Below are positions 1 to 11,900 of a stretch of 29,546 nucleotides of DNA, one piece after another. The stretch's first letter is position 1. Every line of letters starts with the position of its first letter. The DNA lies in NCBI GenBank assembly GCA_001430745.1, contig KQ481993.1, positions 531,816-561,361 on the forward strand, in the 5' to 3' direction. The notes under the pieces were generated by a model. The model searched no databases. It saw nothing but the letters and a program-made list of their open reading frames with translations, and was not told the DNA's origin. The translations under genes and the position numbers were made by a program. This DNA is from Auxenochlorella pyrenoidosa. Taxonomy: Eukaryota > Chlorophyta > Trebouxiophyceae > Chlorellales > Chlorellaceae.

Positions 1-321
1 GGGGGGGGCGGCTCTGCGCCCGGGCCGGCGGCGCGTGGCTGCACCGCGGGCTGCTCTCAGGGGCAGCTCTGCACAAGCTGACCCCCCTGGGCGCTGCCTT
101 CGCGACTGTTCTTTGCCGCTGGAACCTGCCATTCTTCACACGCCAGCCAGGCGCGGCCGCGTGCGCTTGAGCTCAGAGCAGCGATGGAGTGGGGCGATGG
201 CAGCTCACGCGTGTGCTTGTTGCGCTGGTGGAGAGCAGCGCATGCACCTGCGGCTTGTGCCGTGCACTTGCCGAACCAGCCGTCCTCCTGCCCCCCGTGT
301 GCCACAATCCTGTGCCTGCAG
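1..321 (+). other. 5' flank of the TPR gene, probably intron
   Basis: This stretch ends in a good 3' splice site (tgcctgcag at 313-321) that opens the first recognisable exon of the TPR-like gene. Several frames are open by chance because the DNA is GC-rich, but none gives a convincing protein continuing into 322. I therefore read it as intron, with any earlier exon left of the window. Confidence 0.4.
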
Positions 322-2833
322 GCCGAGGCCGCCAACATGCTCATTCAGTCGGCGTCTGAGCTGCTGGCAGAGGCGGAGAAGCTGGCAGCAGAGGCAGAGG
401 GCCAGGACGGGGAGGACAAGGAGGGCAAGGAGGAGGAGGGTGCAGCCGCCAGCGGCGCAGCAGACGCGGCCAACGGCGCCGCCGAGCCGCCCTCCGGCTT
501 TGAGCACGCAGAGGGCGAGGCGGCTGCGGCGGGCGGCGGCGAGGAGGAGGAGGAGGAGGAGAGCATGACGCCGGTGCAGACGGCGCAGCACTTTGCGATG
601 CGCAACCTGATGAACGCTGGTGGGCCCTGGGGCAGGGCACGGCGTCGCTTGGTTGACTGCCTCGCGCGCCGGCTCCCGCCGCGTGTTGCCGCCTCTGGCT
701 TGCCTCTGTGGTGCAGTTTCGCCTCCGCTTCCTCTGGTCCTTGCGCCCCTGTGCGCGCGGCGCGCCGCCCTACCCTCCCAGCGTCTCCTCCCTTCCGCCG
801 GGTCTGCCGCGCCTGAGCAGCTCTCCCTAGTGTGCTGTGTGCGCGTGCCGTGCAGCCGGCGTTCTGGACGGCCTGCAGCAGTACACTCGCGGCGAGGAGC
901 TGCTGGCTAGGGCCCTGGACATCGCGGTGGTCGCCTGGGGGGCGGGATCCATGCAGGTGGGAAAGCATGCCCTGCGCTCTGACCACCCAAGCCTGCCTGC
1001 CGCCCCACGCCCGCGCCCCGCTGGCCAGCCCCAGCCGATCCGGCGCCTGCTGCCGACGCCTGCCTTGCACGGCCCATGGGTGCCATGGCGGCTGCTGCAG
1101 CTGCGGTGCCCGGCCGGTGTCCGACACTGCCTCCTGTCCGCCTGGTCTCACGAGAAGCATCCATTCCAGGCCTCCTGCCCCCGCTCCCAGTCCCCCCACC
1201 CCTTTTCCTACTCCCCACCCCACCCGGCCCCGCCCCGCAGCACCTCAACGTGCTCTACGCCCTGGCCCAGCACTTCCGGCGGCGCGACATGCTGCAGGAG
1301 TCGATCGACTTCCATGAGCAGGTGGGGCGCCGTCCGCCTGCCGCGCCCTCCGTGCCCCCCACACGCCACCCCACCACCCCAGAGTGCACCCTGCTGCGCC
1401 CTGGTGTTCCCCAGGGCTGCCGGACAGCCACCAGCGGGCGATGCGCATGCCGCCCACCCACTGCGGCGGCCCACCCCCGCCTGTCAGGCCCCCACCCACC
1501 CACCCCACTCCGCCCCCACCCGTCCCCACCCACCCACTCTCCCTGCCCAGGTGCTGGCCATCATGGATGAATCCATCCAGGTGTACTCGCCAGAGCTGCT
1601 GCAGAACCGCATTGCCATCCTCAGGTGGGGCGCGCGCCGCCAGCCGCGGGATGCCACCGCGAGGCAGGGGAGGTGGAGCGCTGCAGGCGCCCCGCGGGCC
1701 CGAAGCACCGCTCCTGGGCTGTCCCCGCCCTGACAGCTCCCCCGCTGCCAGCGCTTCAACGGCGCCCCTCCGCTGCCCCATGCCGCTCGGCTGCAGGGAC
1801 GTGGCTGTCCATGTGTCCAATCCTCTGTCGCTCGTGCTTCAACAGCACCTCTTTCCCGCTCTGCTCCACTGCCCCCCTGCAGGGACGTGGCTGTCCTCAT
1901 GGACAAGGTCGGCCAGGGCGAGGCTGCCGTCGACTACGCCACCGGCGCCCTGGTCAACGCGCAGGCACGTCCCGCCCTGCTCCGTGGCCGGTCTGCTCGC
2001 GCTGCCGCAAGTGGCAGGGCCGGCGGTGGCGCTGCGCAGCGGGCCGCGGAGCCCACGTCAGCGCAGCAAACCGACCTTCCCTTGCGCCCCCTCGCCTGCC
2101 CCTTTCCTCCTTCCTCTTGCAGACGCTGGCCGGCATCATGATGGGGCAGCAGCGATCCACCAGCCACCCCATCCTGGAGCCCTTCTACCGCCTGCTGGCA
2201 GAGCTCAAGGCCAAGGTTGGGCCGCCCGCCCCTGCCCCCGCCCCTGTGTCCGCCCCTCCGCCCGCCCCTCGCCCTCAACCCCCTGCGCCAGCGCTTAACG
2301 CGCATGTCTGCCAACCCTTGCCTGGCCTGCCGGAGCCTCCCTCCCACGCACTCACCCCTTCCTAACCCCTACCTCCTGATGCACCCCGCCCTTGCCCTCC
2401 ACCACCCCGCGTTCTGACACCAGCAGATCGGCGACGAGGAGGGTGCGGCTGAGGCTCGCCGCATGCTCAACGAGGGCAAGCTGCAGCACAGGCTGTCACA
2501 GGTGACTGATGCTGGCGGGAAGGAGGGCAGGGAGAGCAGAGACAAGATGCATGCTGGTGCCTGGTGGCTTGCGGCTTCATTTGTGTGCGCGAGAATGCGC
2601 CAGGCGCCCCGGGAGTGCTGAACTGCCAGCACGTGCTGCCTCCAGCTGCGCAAGAAGTCTGCTGAGCATGGCACCGCGTGCTCATGGCCCGCCCGCCTGC
2701 CTGCTTGGTGCGCCCATGCTTCCCGCAGATGGGCAAGCAGCAGCAGCGTGGCGCTGCCGGCAGCAAGCCCGGCGGCAAGCGCAGCAGCAGCAGCGGCGCC
2801 AGCACCGCGCGCGCCGGCGGGCGCCGCGTGTGA
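322..2833 (+). CDS. TPR-like helical repeat protein (5' partial)
   Basis: Exons: 322-619, 856-956, 1241-1321, 1551-1624, 1883-1964, 2123-2215, 2427-2501, 2729-2833 (stop TGA). All phases close, giving 302 visible residues. The N-terminal exon is Ala/Glu-rich and acidic, with a run of seven or more Glu. The middle exons give amphipathic helix pairs such as GEELLARALDIA and HLNVLYALAQHF, of the kind seen in tetratricopeptide repeats of kinesin-light-chain type. The tail is basic and Ser/Gly/Lys-rich. TPR proteins usually scaffold protein complexes, but no partner or pathway can be named. The intron at 1965 starts with GC (CAG|GCACGT); the GT at 1969 would break the frame. The acceptor at 2421-2426 is CAGCAG, so one Gln may be optionally included. 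The start codon is not in view. No TGTAA poly(A) signal was found downstream. Confidence 0.6.
1791..1896 (+). repeat. Duplicated 20-nt 3' splice-site segment
   Basis: The 20 bases at 1791-1810 (ctgcagggacgtggctgtcc) recur exactly at 1877-1896. The second copy is the acceptor and exon start that keep the TPR reading frame. The first copy is an apparent decoy acceptor 86 nt upstream. Its use would shift the frame, because 86 is not a multiple of three. Confidence 0.8.
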
Positions 2834-3426
2834 GGCTGAGCAATTGCCCAGTCAACAACGGCAGCTCCAAAGTGCTGGCAAGCGCCACATCAAGCTGGCA
2901 GCAGGAGCCCAAAGGGAGCAGCCAACCTGCCACAAGGCATAGTTTCCACTGTGCTCTGCCCTGTCTCACAATGCAAAGTGTGCCGGTTGCTAGGTGCCAG
3001 CAATCAATAGATGTCCTTGCGTCCTACCCTGCGTCTTTCCCCGTCCTCAGAGCACGCGTCTCCACTTCCCCGTCCCACGACTTCATGCATGCACCCGGCA
3101 ACCATCATGCCCTCTGGGCTGTTGGGTCCTCAGCACATGCGCTTCTTTCACCCCACCGTCTCCCACTATAACCACTTGATTCTTGCTCGCACTCTTACAT
3201 GCCGTGCTTACCGGCCCCTGAGCATTTGCCCCACAGCCAGCGCCTCTACCACGCTGGCATCACCCTTGCTGCCACTCCCTCTTCCCCCTGCTTTGACCAG
3301 CCCACCCATGCTGATTGCAAGATTGATTTCCCAGTGAACATACAGGTTGGGGGTGCAGCAGCTGCAGCTTGGAGCACAGGGTGGCGCAGGGAGCGAGCCC
3401 AGGCTGGCGCAGCACAGACCCCACCG
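2834..3426. other. Convergent intergenic region
   Basis: This lies between the stop codons of the TPR gene (+) and the MYND gene (-) and should hold both 3' UTRs. The minus-strand poly(A) signal at 3195-3199 is the only clear element. A few open frames reach 60-220 codons, but none carries a recognisable protein or matching splice phases. Confidence 0.6.
3195..3199 (-). terminator. TGTAA poly(A) signal of the MYND gene
   Basis: The plus strand reads ttaca, so the minus strand carries TGTAA, the usual chlorophyte polyadenylation signal. It lies about 230 nt past the MYND stop codon. Confidence 0.55.
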
Positions 3427-6400
3427 TCAGGCATCCCCGACTGTTTGTGCCCCGGGCTGCTGCCGCCCCCGCTGCTGCTGCCGCTCTGCCGCGAGCGCCT
3501 GGCAGACCCTCTTGTGGCCCAGCGGCCCGCGCCAGTCGGCCAGCTGGCAGGCTGTAGAGCAGTACCTGCAAGGGGGAGGGTTGGGGAGGTGATGAGCCAG
3601 AGGCGAAGAGAGAGAGGCAGCAGGACGCAGCTTGGTGCGGGCCAGGCGTGCAATCTCACCAGGCCACCCGGCACCCGCTGCAGCGCTTGCTCCCCTTGGC
3701 CTGGCCTGCGGGGGGGTCAGGCAATGGAGGCGGCAATATGAAGCACTCAAGCTGGGCAGCTGGCACCGAGGCTCACGCTGCACATGCCCATACCACCCAT
3801 GCCAGTCATGCCACCTCGGCGCCTTGCATACAGGGAGGCCAGGGCAGCCAGGCTGCACACCCGCCACCGGCGCGCCCTCGAGCTCCAGGTTGGGGCAGCG
3901 CAGGTGGGCACACCCCCGCGCAGTGGCTGCCCTGGCCAGCTGCAGCAGCGCTGCCTGCTGCTCCCATGGCGCTGCCCACAGCGCCTGCATCGCCTCTGCC
4001 ACCCGGGTGGCGGCCGGCAGCAGACCCCGCTGGAAGTTGGTCAGCGCCTGGGGGAGGCGCGCCGCAGGGACTGTCTGCAGCATATCGTTTGGGCCGGGGC
4101 TCTGCCGCACCGCCTGCCGCAGCGGCGCAAGAGCTGCCTGCAGGCGCTCTGCATGCTGCCGCCTCTGCTCGGCCTGCTGCTGCTGCTGCTGCTCAATCCC
4201 CTCGCCAGTGCTGCTGCCGCTGCTGCTGCCAATGCTGCTTCCTTGGAGCGCCTCCAGTTGAATGCTGCACTCGTGTGCAAGGTTGCCGCAGATCGCAACC
4301 AGTGTGGCCAGCAGGCGGCGTGCCTGCGGCCGGGCGGGCAGGCGGTGGCAAGCTTCGCACTTGCAGACCCGACACAGCAGCCTCGTTGTACCGTGCATCA
4401 AATGCCACGTCCCCAGCGCACGCCGCCGGGAGCTGCCAGGCCAGACAACAAAACGCGCAGCGGGTGCAGGTATTGCTGCTGGCGAGTTCCAACTTGCCAG
4501 GGAGGGCAGGGGCTCGTCATGCGTCTCCCTGGCCACCCACTTGCCGAGCTGCAGCCCGTGTGCCAGCAGGCCGCTGCTGAGCAGGAGGACGGCGAACCGT
4601 GGCCACTGCTCCGCCTCAACAGCCACCGTGTGCAGGCGCTCCCACAGGCAGTCAATGCCCGGGTTGGAGAACTGCAAGCAGGGCGGTGTGGGGGGAAGCG
4701 GGGCGCTCGTGGGGCCGCATACGCCGGGCGTATGGGGATGGCTAGAAGCGCGACAGCAGCGCGCATGCCACGGGAGCGACATCAGCTGCAACAGGGGGCC
4801 AGAAGCTGGTGCGACACGGCCCAAACAGCCAGCGGCAAGGCATCCATTTGCAGCGGGGGCATCGAGCAGACGGGCTGTGAGCCTGCATAGAAAGTGCGGG
4901 TAAGATTCTGCTGGTCCGCCCCGAGACGCAGGCCTGCGCCTCCACCCTCTATCGCGCACCGTTGACGTTCCAACCGGCGCAACGCCCGCGCCAGAGGCTG
5001 CCTGCCAGTCCTGACGGATGACGTGGTCAAAAGCTGCCAGCAGGTCGGTTGTCAGGGCCGGGGGCGGCGCCGTGGCAGCCACATAGCGCAGGTCAAGGGT
5101 GAACCCAATGTCCAGTTGGTGGGGCGGCAGGCCCAGCCGGCTGCCCAGGACTTGCACCGCCCCAGCATGCGCGGCACAGATGGCCTGCCAGCGCCTGCAG
5201 CACAGCAAAGAGGATGGAGCAGCAGTTTCAGGCGGGGGTGCGGGGGGGCAAACCAGCAGGCGGGTGGCGGCAGCTCTCCCAGACGCTCACCGTTTCAGCA
5301 CAGCTGTTGCCTCGTCAGAGTCGCTCACGTCACAGGCGTTGCGGTGCACATCAAACGCTATCTGCGGGGAACTAGGGGCGAACGGGAAGGACAAAGCGTG
5401 GCAGGGGTGTGTGCACAGACATCACGGTCGTTGAATCACTTGCCAAGCGCTGCAGAACCCCCAACCCCCCACCTGTGATGTGTGTGTGTGTGTGTGGCCA
5501 CCCCACCCCCCACCCCCCCACCCCACCCACCCCCCCCCACACACACATCCCGCACCTGGAAGGTGTTTGCCAGGTTTGCAGCATACCAGCGCCAGTCGGA
5601 CAGGCAGGGGTGCAGGGCCCTGAGTTGTGCACCCTCCTCTGAGGCCGCGTAGTGCACCAGCCGCACGGCCGCGCAGTGCACGCGCCACAGCGGTTCGGCT
5701 GCCGCCTCTGCCACTGCCCGCCTGCCGGCGTCAGACCGCGTCAGCCGCATGTGCATTTCCGACGCTGGTTCTGTGTACCTGCTCCAGAGGCTGGCGGCCG
5801 CATCTGCCATGCTGCTAGAGCCGAGCTGCAGATCCTGCAACTCATCGTATCTGGAGAAGCGGGCATGCACTCGGGATGCCTGCAGCAGCAGAAGCAGGGA
5901 GGCCTCCACTGTACCGAGAGGAGTGCAGGAGCAGGCATGAGGAGGCGTCGGGACAGCAGGGGTTGACAGTTTAAGGCTGGCCAGGCGGCAGGCGCGTTCG
6001 TTCCACAGGCTCGAGCTCATTGTGATCGTTTGACAACAAGCCAGGCTGCAGCGCATGCTCAAGCGAGTGCGCATGAGGCGGGCGGAGCAGGCGCACCTGC
6101 GAGGCACCACACCCTGGTCTGGCTGGGCGAGCCGACCTCTGGTGCGGCGCAGGTCAGATGCAGCGCGCAGGCGCAGTGGCTGAGGCACACCGCCAGGCTC
6201 CCCAGGCGCTGCATGCTGGCCACCTCGCGATCCATCGGCGTGCCGCTGTCCTCCACTGGCGGCTGTTCCACCCGCCGCAGCGCAACGGCGACATCCGGCA
6301 GCGCGCCCAGCACCACCCACCCCGCGTCCCTCGGCTGCTGTTGGCTAGCAAGCAGCAGGGCGCGTGCCGCCAGGGAGAGAGTCTTACAGCACTGGGTGGT

Positions 6401-7877
6401 CGCCATGTGATGGTTGTCGCACCTGACGCCAGGCCCCGCCGCCAGCCGCAGCACCGCGCAGCAGTGGCCAGCGGCTGGGCGCCCGACCCTGCACGGGCCA
6501 GGCTCTGCCTGCCGCTTTCCAGCTCGACTACGCCCACGCAGCTCAGCGCTTGGATGGTTGCCATCCACAGCTGGTCATACGGCACGTTCAGCTGCCTGCT
6601 GGCATCGCTGGCTCCTGCTGCATCCGCTGGGCTGCCCGCTGCTGCCTGCTGCGACGTGATGCCTTCCAGCAGCCAGTCCAGAGAAAACAAAAGGCCAGAA
6701 AGGATCTGATCCTGAGCCGCAGGGTCAATGGTGGCTGCTCCCTCTGTCGGCCTGAGCCCGCCGGGGCGGAGGCTGCTGATCGAGATATCAGCCAGCGTGG
6801 CATAAAAGGTTGGGCAGGCTGCGGTGGCGGTTTGGGGGAAGGCGTGAGGAAAGGGGGCATTGACCTGGGCAGCGTCAATACACAAGGGGCGTATGCAAGA
6901 AGCTGACAAGCCAGCGTGGGGCGAGGCGCGCCACACAGACTTGAGCACACAGGCATCCCACAGGCAGGTCGTTCCCCTTGCAACCCCCCCCCCCCCCTTG
7001 AGCAATACGAGCAAGACACACCTAGGGCTGAGCCCCGCAAGCACTGATCCACTCGCTGAAGCGCCTCCGCCACAGCAACAAGCAGCTGGATTGCCTGCGC
7101 GGCGCCTGAGCGGGCTGCCGCAGCCACATCAACGTGCCGCCAGCAGGGTTGTGCCAGCAGGAACAGGATAGTATCCGCCGCTATCAGCTGCCCAGCGAGC
7201 AAGATGGGCAGTTCTGCAGCTGCCGTGTCGCCCATTCGTGTGCACTGCTGCACAATGGCCCGGCCCGGCCCCATCAGGAGGCCCAGTGCAGGCGATGCAA
7301 AGGCCAGAACCGCCCTGCGGCGAGCGCTGCTGCCACTGCTGTTGGCGCGGCGCTGTTGCACGGTGCCTTCCGGGCGTGCATCCAGCGCCCAGGCCTGAAA
7401 TGCCAGCTGGCGGCAGGCGCAGATGAAGCGGCAGGCTTGCAGCAGCCTGCGCGCAACTGGCATCAGGCCGCCGGCTGTGCTGCCCAGTGCCCCTGAGACG
7501 TCTGCTGTGAGCTCAGTGAGCTGTCTCCCTGCTGTCTGAAGCGCCCTGCATAGGTGGGAAGCGAAGGAAGGGGACCCAGGATGGTGGTCTACGGACAGCG
7601 CTGCACGTGGTGGCGGCAGCAGCAATACTCGAGCTTGGGATGCCGTACCGTCATAGACCGACAATTGTAGCTTTCCGCACGCCTCCCTCGACTCGCTCCA
7701 AGAGTCCCCACACCTGGAGAGCCTCTGCTCTGGGCAAGCTCCTTGCAGAGGTGTCGCAGTGCTGTGCACGGGGGCATCTACCGTCCCGGCGGCCCAAGAA
7801 TCCATTTGTGCTTCAAAAAGAGTCCGCTCCTGGAGCACACGCTCCAGCAGCCGGAGAACCTCTTCCCAGGAGCTCAT
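3427..7877 (-). CDS. MYND-type zinc finger protein
   Basis: Exons in order: 7877-7022, 6818-6532, 6391-6113, 5879-5556, 5361-5291, 5194-4975, 4671-4537, 4323-3861, 3705-3660, 3565-3427. Phases close, giving 939 aa. The long N-terminal part is helical and of unknown fold, with a Ser/Gly stretch and a six-Gln run near residues 769-774. The C-terminal MYND finger is split over three exons: C862, C867, C887, C890, then YCSTACQ (C896, C900), W905, H911 and C915. MYND fingers bind Zn and usually mediate protein-protein contacts, and chlorophytes carry many such proteins of unknown role. The start MSSWEEV at 7877 is chosen; in-frame ATGs at 7967 and 7991 would extend it. Weakest joints: donors at 6531 (GGC|GTAGTC), 4974 and 4536 rest mainly on phase. 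The stretch 4974-4672 stays open in frame, so that intron is the least certain. Confidence 0.75.
4177..4194 (-). repeat. CAG microsatellite encoding poly-Gln
   Basis: The plus strand has about six ctg units; the coding minus strand reads them as six Gln in the MYND protein, between a Ser/Gly stretch and a Gln/Arg/Ala-rich helix. Confidence 0.75.
5480..5550 (-). repeat. TG repeat and G-rich intron tract
   Basis: This lies in the MYND intron 5555-5362. On the transcript strand the donor GTGCGGG is followed by TGTGTGTG, then by G-runs of three to nine separated by single T, then by CACACACA. The TG and CA arms could pair around the G-rich loop. The G-runs fit a four-tract G-quadruplex pattern. 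Confidence 0.7.
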
Positions 7878-8917
7878 TCTGACGCGTCGGAAACCGCGAA
7901 ACCCAGCTTGAAAGCGCGATCGACGTGTTTCATCGCTTCTGCAGACCCAAGTGACGAGGCAGGGCATGTGGCAGCAGCAGCGGCACAGCACAGCAGGGCA
8001 CCTCAGCCTGCTGTCGAGCCACCATGCATCGGCATCGAGCGATTGGGATGATGAAGTTTCGATGGCAAAGGTGCCGCCAGATCCAGCAAGGAATGCCAGG
8101 GGTAGAGGGTATGATTGGTTGACTGAGAGCGCTCCCTATTGGGCGAGCACGCCTTGCAGGGAGAGAAGGCTGCAGCGCTTCAGGAGCACAACGGAGGACA
8201 AACCCATAAGTAGCTGTCATCTGGCATAAGCTGGCATTCGATTTGCGCAGAAGCTGTCGATGTACTCTGCTCCAATCTGCAGCTGCGGCCTGGCAGCTGC
8301 GAGGTGCTGCCGCGCAGCCGCTACGGCGCCGGCGCTTTGGGCGCCCAGCGGGCGTCAACTATTCACAGCCCGCCCAGGCGGGCCTTTGTCTCAACGCCCG
8401 CTAAATGTTAAGTCCCGACCTTGGTATTGGTTCACAGGTTCACCCTGCACACAGACAAGGGCGGTGCGCATAGGAGTCAGGAGGGGCAGGATACCAGTCC
8501 CTCATGAACTGATGGTGGTTGATGGTGGCACTGAAGCCACGGGCATCTTCGGCAGGTGCAGCAGTGCAGGAGAGGTTCATGCGGTTCGCCCACATGGCTT
8601 TGATGCCACTTATCCTGCTTTCAAGAGAATATAGGCCCTGATCTGCAACCAAAGCTTCAGCCGCCAGCTGCCGCCCGCTCAGGCAGCCAGGGGAGCGGGC
8701 AGTGTGCTCAAGTTGTGCTAGGTAGTACAAAACTGTGCATATGTGCCCATGGTTCGCTCATAAGCATATGAATGCGCCCTTCTAATGCATGCCGCGCCAG
8801 TCGGCATGCCGAAGCAGGCAGGGAGGGCAGCGCTGCGCGGTGCCCCGCGGGGGCAGGAAGGCAGCGCTGCATTGCTCGCCCCGATGCATTCGCTGCTTTT
8901 TTCCGCTCCTGCATGAC
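7878..8917. promoter_or_regulatory. Divergent promoter region, MYND and SGNH genes
   Basis: About 1 kb separates the two start codons. Four ATTGG motifs (CCAAT on the minus strand) at 8042, 8113, 8138 and 8426 lie 165-550 nt upstream of the MYND start. Two GCATATG copies start at 8737 and 8764, upstream of the SGNH gene. A short perfect hairpin (GCCCGCC-ca-GGCGGGC) sits at 8368-8383. No clear TATA box was seen. The 124-codon open frame at 8260-8634 has no recognisable content. Confidence 0.4.
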
Positions 8918-11900
8918 ATGGGGGCGGCAATGGGCAAGCCGCACCGGCTGCCCGCAGCGGCCTGGGTGGTCCTGGGCGTGCTCATCGGCCTGCACCTCCC
9001 CGTGCTCAAATCGCTGTTCGGCAACCAGCTGCTGAGCTGCACTGGAGTATGCCCACAACAGCAGAGGAACTTCAGCAGCTCCGCTGCTCCTGCGGGGCCC
9101 GCCGCGGCGTTTGGCTCCTTTGTCTACCCCACCTGGCCTGTGAACGAACGGTCGCCAACGGTGAGAGCACTATGGCAGGCTCAGAGGCTCGCGGGCAGCC
9201 GCTGCTGCCAACCGCTGTTGGCGGCGGCGCCGGCGGTTGTGCGTGCCGCTGGCTTTCAAAAGTGTTGCCTGCTGGAGCACATGCAGGCGGTTTTGTGACC
9301 AGGGTTGAACGATGATGGATATATGATCACAGAAGCTGCACAAAGCGTGCATGACTTTGCATCCATGCGTACCCAAATGCTGCCCGCGCCCCCGCGGCCG
9401 CAGGAGACCTGGGCGCGGCCCCCCAAGTCAAAACAGAAGGCAGTGGACGAGGCCTGGCTGTGGGGCTACGTGCCGGCGCTGGACCCCCGCGGCATGCAGC
9501 GCGGCCTGCTGCACCACGGGGACCCAGCGCGCCTTCGGCGGGCTGTTGCCAAGCTGCTGGCTGGGGAGCCGACCGTCGTGGCGGCGGTGGGCGGCTCGAT
9601 CAGCGTGGGGCGCGGCTCAGCCACGCAGGTGCGTACAGACGGGCGCAGAGGCGTGCACCGCTGCCGATGCGGCGGCGCACTGCGGAGCAGCAATCGGGGC
9701 CCTACGTCTTGGCGCCGCCCTGACGGCACGCTCCGTGGGCACGCTGCCAGCCTACGCGCTCTGCCTCCCGGCCTGCCTGCCTCTGGGCATGCCTGCTCCA
9801 TCCCTCTGCCGCCCTGGCTGCTGCTGATCAGCGGGCGATCTTCACCTGCTGCAGGGCAAGGGTATTGACACCAACTGGCCGTCCTACCTGGACCAGTATG
9901 CGGCCTGGCTGGGCGCCGCGTTCCCCCGGTCGCGCCCCCAGCTGGTGAACAAGGCGCAGAGCGGGTCCACCTCCAACATCTTCGATGCCTGCGCGGAGAT
10001 CATGGTGCCGCAGGTGGGCCGCCAGAGGGATCTATCGGAGCTGGGGTGGCTGGTCTGCTGAGCTGCCTGCCGCCGCGAGGGGGCTGTCCAGTTCTGTCTC
10101 GTCGTGCCGCCCCGCCGGCCAGCCTGCACATCCTGTGACTGGGCCTTCTCTGTGCCCTTTGCAGGATGCCGACATTGGTGAGCCCAAGCGCCCAGAGCCG
10201 CAGCTTCTTCAGCGCTGCCGGTGCCAGCAGGGATGGCGCTTGCTGCAGCGGGCCACTATGTGCTTGCTCTCAGCCGTCGGCCCTGCACCCCATGCTCAGC
10301 TGCCCTGCCGGACTCCTGACCCGTCCGCACCCTAACCCCTCCCTCCCCACCCCACTGCTCCCTCCTGGGCATGCAGTGGTTGTGGAGTTTGCCATGAACG
10401 ACGGCACCCAGGTTGACTGCTCCCGCGACGGCTCCGGCACCGTCCCCGCGCGCGCCTCGTTTGAGCGCCTGCTGCGCAAGCTGCAGGCGCTGCCCAACCG
10501 GCCCGCGGTGGTCGTGCTGAATGCCTACTCCTTCATCCGAGGCGCCATGGGGTCGTACCTCAAGGTGGGTCGCTCCGCGGCACGCCAGGACATCGATGCA
10601 GCTGGTGCATGGCAGCGTGCCGGCCTGCAGGGTTGGGCGCGGGCGCTCACGTGGTGGCCCACCTGCGCGCACGCCTGTTGCTGCCGCCCACGCGCTCTGC
10701 CCGGCGCGCACCACCTCCCAACCCGCCGCCCCCCGTGCGCCTGCCCACCTGGGGCACGCTGCCGCCTGCCGACCGCTGCTGCTGCCGCTGCCACCTGTCG
10801 ATCGCTGCTGCTGCCCTTGCTCCGCAGAACGCGGAGAACGAGATGGCCATCATCGCGGCCTACTATGGCCTGCCCACGCTGTCTGTGCGGGCCGCCGTGT
10901 TTCACCAGATGCTGCGCAACCAGAAGGGCTACCAGGTGCGCTTCGAGGGTGTGCAGGGGTAGTGCACAGGGGCATGCCGTTGGTGGATGCCGAGGGCGGG
11001 CTGCGAGGTTGCTTGGCCCGGCCAGGCTGTTCCGTTTCGCCGGCGCCTCCGATGAAGCCAGCAAATGTGTGCCTTGCTTTGGGGAGGTTGCCTGCATAAC
11101 AACTCAAGCACTTTCACTGTGTAGTAATCTGCCTGCCCCTGCCCGCTGCGCGGCGCAGGTGGACCGCGTGCGCACAGAGGTGCTGGAGGAGAGCCAGCCG
11201 GACGAGCTCTTCCTGTTTGACATCTCGCACCCGTACGGCCCCACCGGCCACAGGCAAGCGCGCTGGCTAGCGCCTGTCTGGGCGCGTACGCGTTGGCGGC
11301 TGTTGTGGCAGCTCCCCTGCGCTGCTGCCCGCGCTGCGGTGCCAAGCAAGCACAGGGCAGCAGGGGCCACTCTGCGCGTTGGAGCCCTTGCAGACGCGGC
11401 CTGCACCCCCTGCACCCCTGCAGGTTCATGGCCGAGCTGCTCATCGGCCTGACGCAGCTCACGGCGGGCTCGCTGCAGGCGCGGCCGCTGCATGCAGCAG
11501 AGCACGAGGTGGCGTCAGAGCCGCTGCCGCCGCCCATCATCCCCGGAAACTACGACAAGAAGGCCGCCTCCTGCCTGATGAGCGTGAGCGCGGGCAGTCA
11601 GGAGGGGCCCTGCTGGATGCAGGCGGGGGTTGGCAGCCTGCCAAGTGTTGGAGCATCAGAGGCAGCACAAGAGTGCCGGGCGAGGGCGGGTGCGGGACCT
11701 CAAACCGCGTTGCCCTGCCTGCACTGTCCTTTGCGTGGTGCCTTGGCACCTTGCACATGTCAATGCGTGTTTGTTTTTGGTGAACCTCCCCCCCCACGCC
11801 CCGCCCCGCCCTGCTGCTGCAGCGCCGCTTTGAGGGCGTGGTGGTGGAGAAGAAGGGCTTCAAGTGGGTGAACGAGCGGCCGGATGCGGAGAGCGAGAAC

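Noticed and set aside
2646..2677. Possible TPR-gene exon coding LRKKSAEH
   Set aside because: It has a plausible acceptor, but no donor gives a phase that joins the terminal exon at 2729; direct joining of 2501 to 2729 keeps the frame.
4324..4536. Open minus-strand frame with CTRCAFCC and GDVAFDARYNE as a possible extra MYND-gene exon
   Set aside because: It is out of frame on both sides with no splice sites to join it; treating 4536-4324 as an intron (GTGGCC...CCGCAG) restores phase 0 on both sides.
3784..4890. 368-codon plus-strand open frame
   Set aside because: It is antisense to MYND-gene exons that carry zinc-finger residues and closing phases; its own sequence is Leu/Gln repeat shadow of the CAG tract.
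6392..6531. Apparent frameshift in the MYND gene
   Set aside because: A 140-nt intron with phase 0 ends (GGC|GTAGTC to CACCCAG|TGC) explains the frame change without any sequence error.
8368..8383. GC hairpin followed by tttg, resembling a rho-independent terminator
   Set aside because: The genome is nuclear eukaryotic, the loop is only two bases, and there is no gene upstream for it to end.
8260..8634. 124-codon open frame in the divergent intergenic region
   Set aside because: It has no recognisable domain, signal peptide or splice support, and random frames of this length are common at this GC content.
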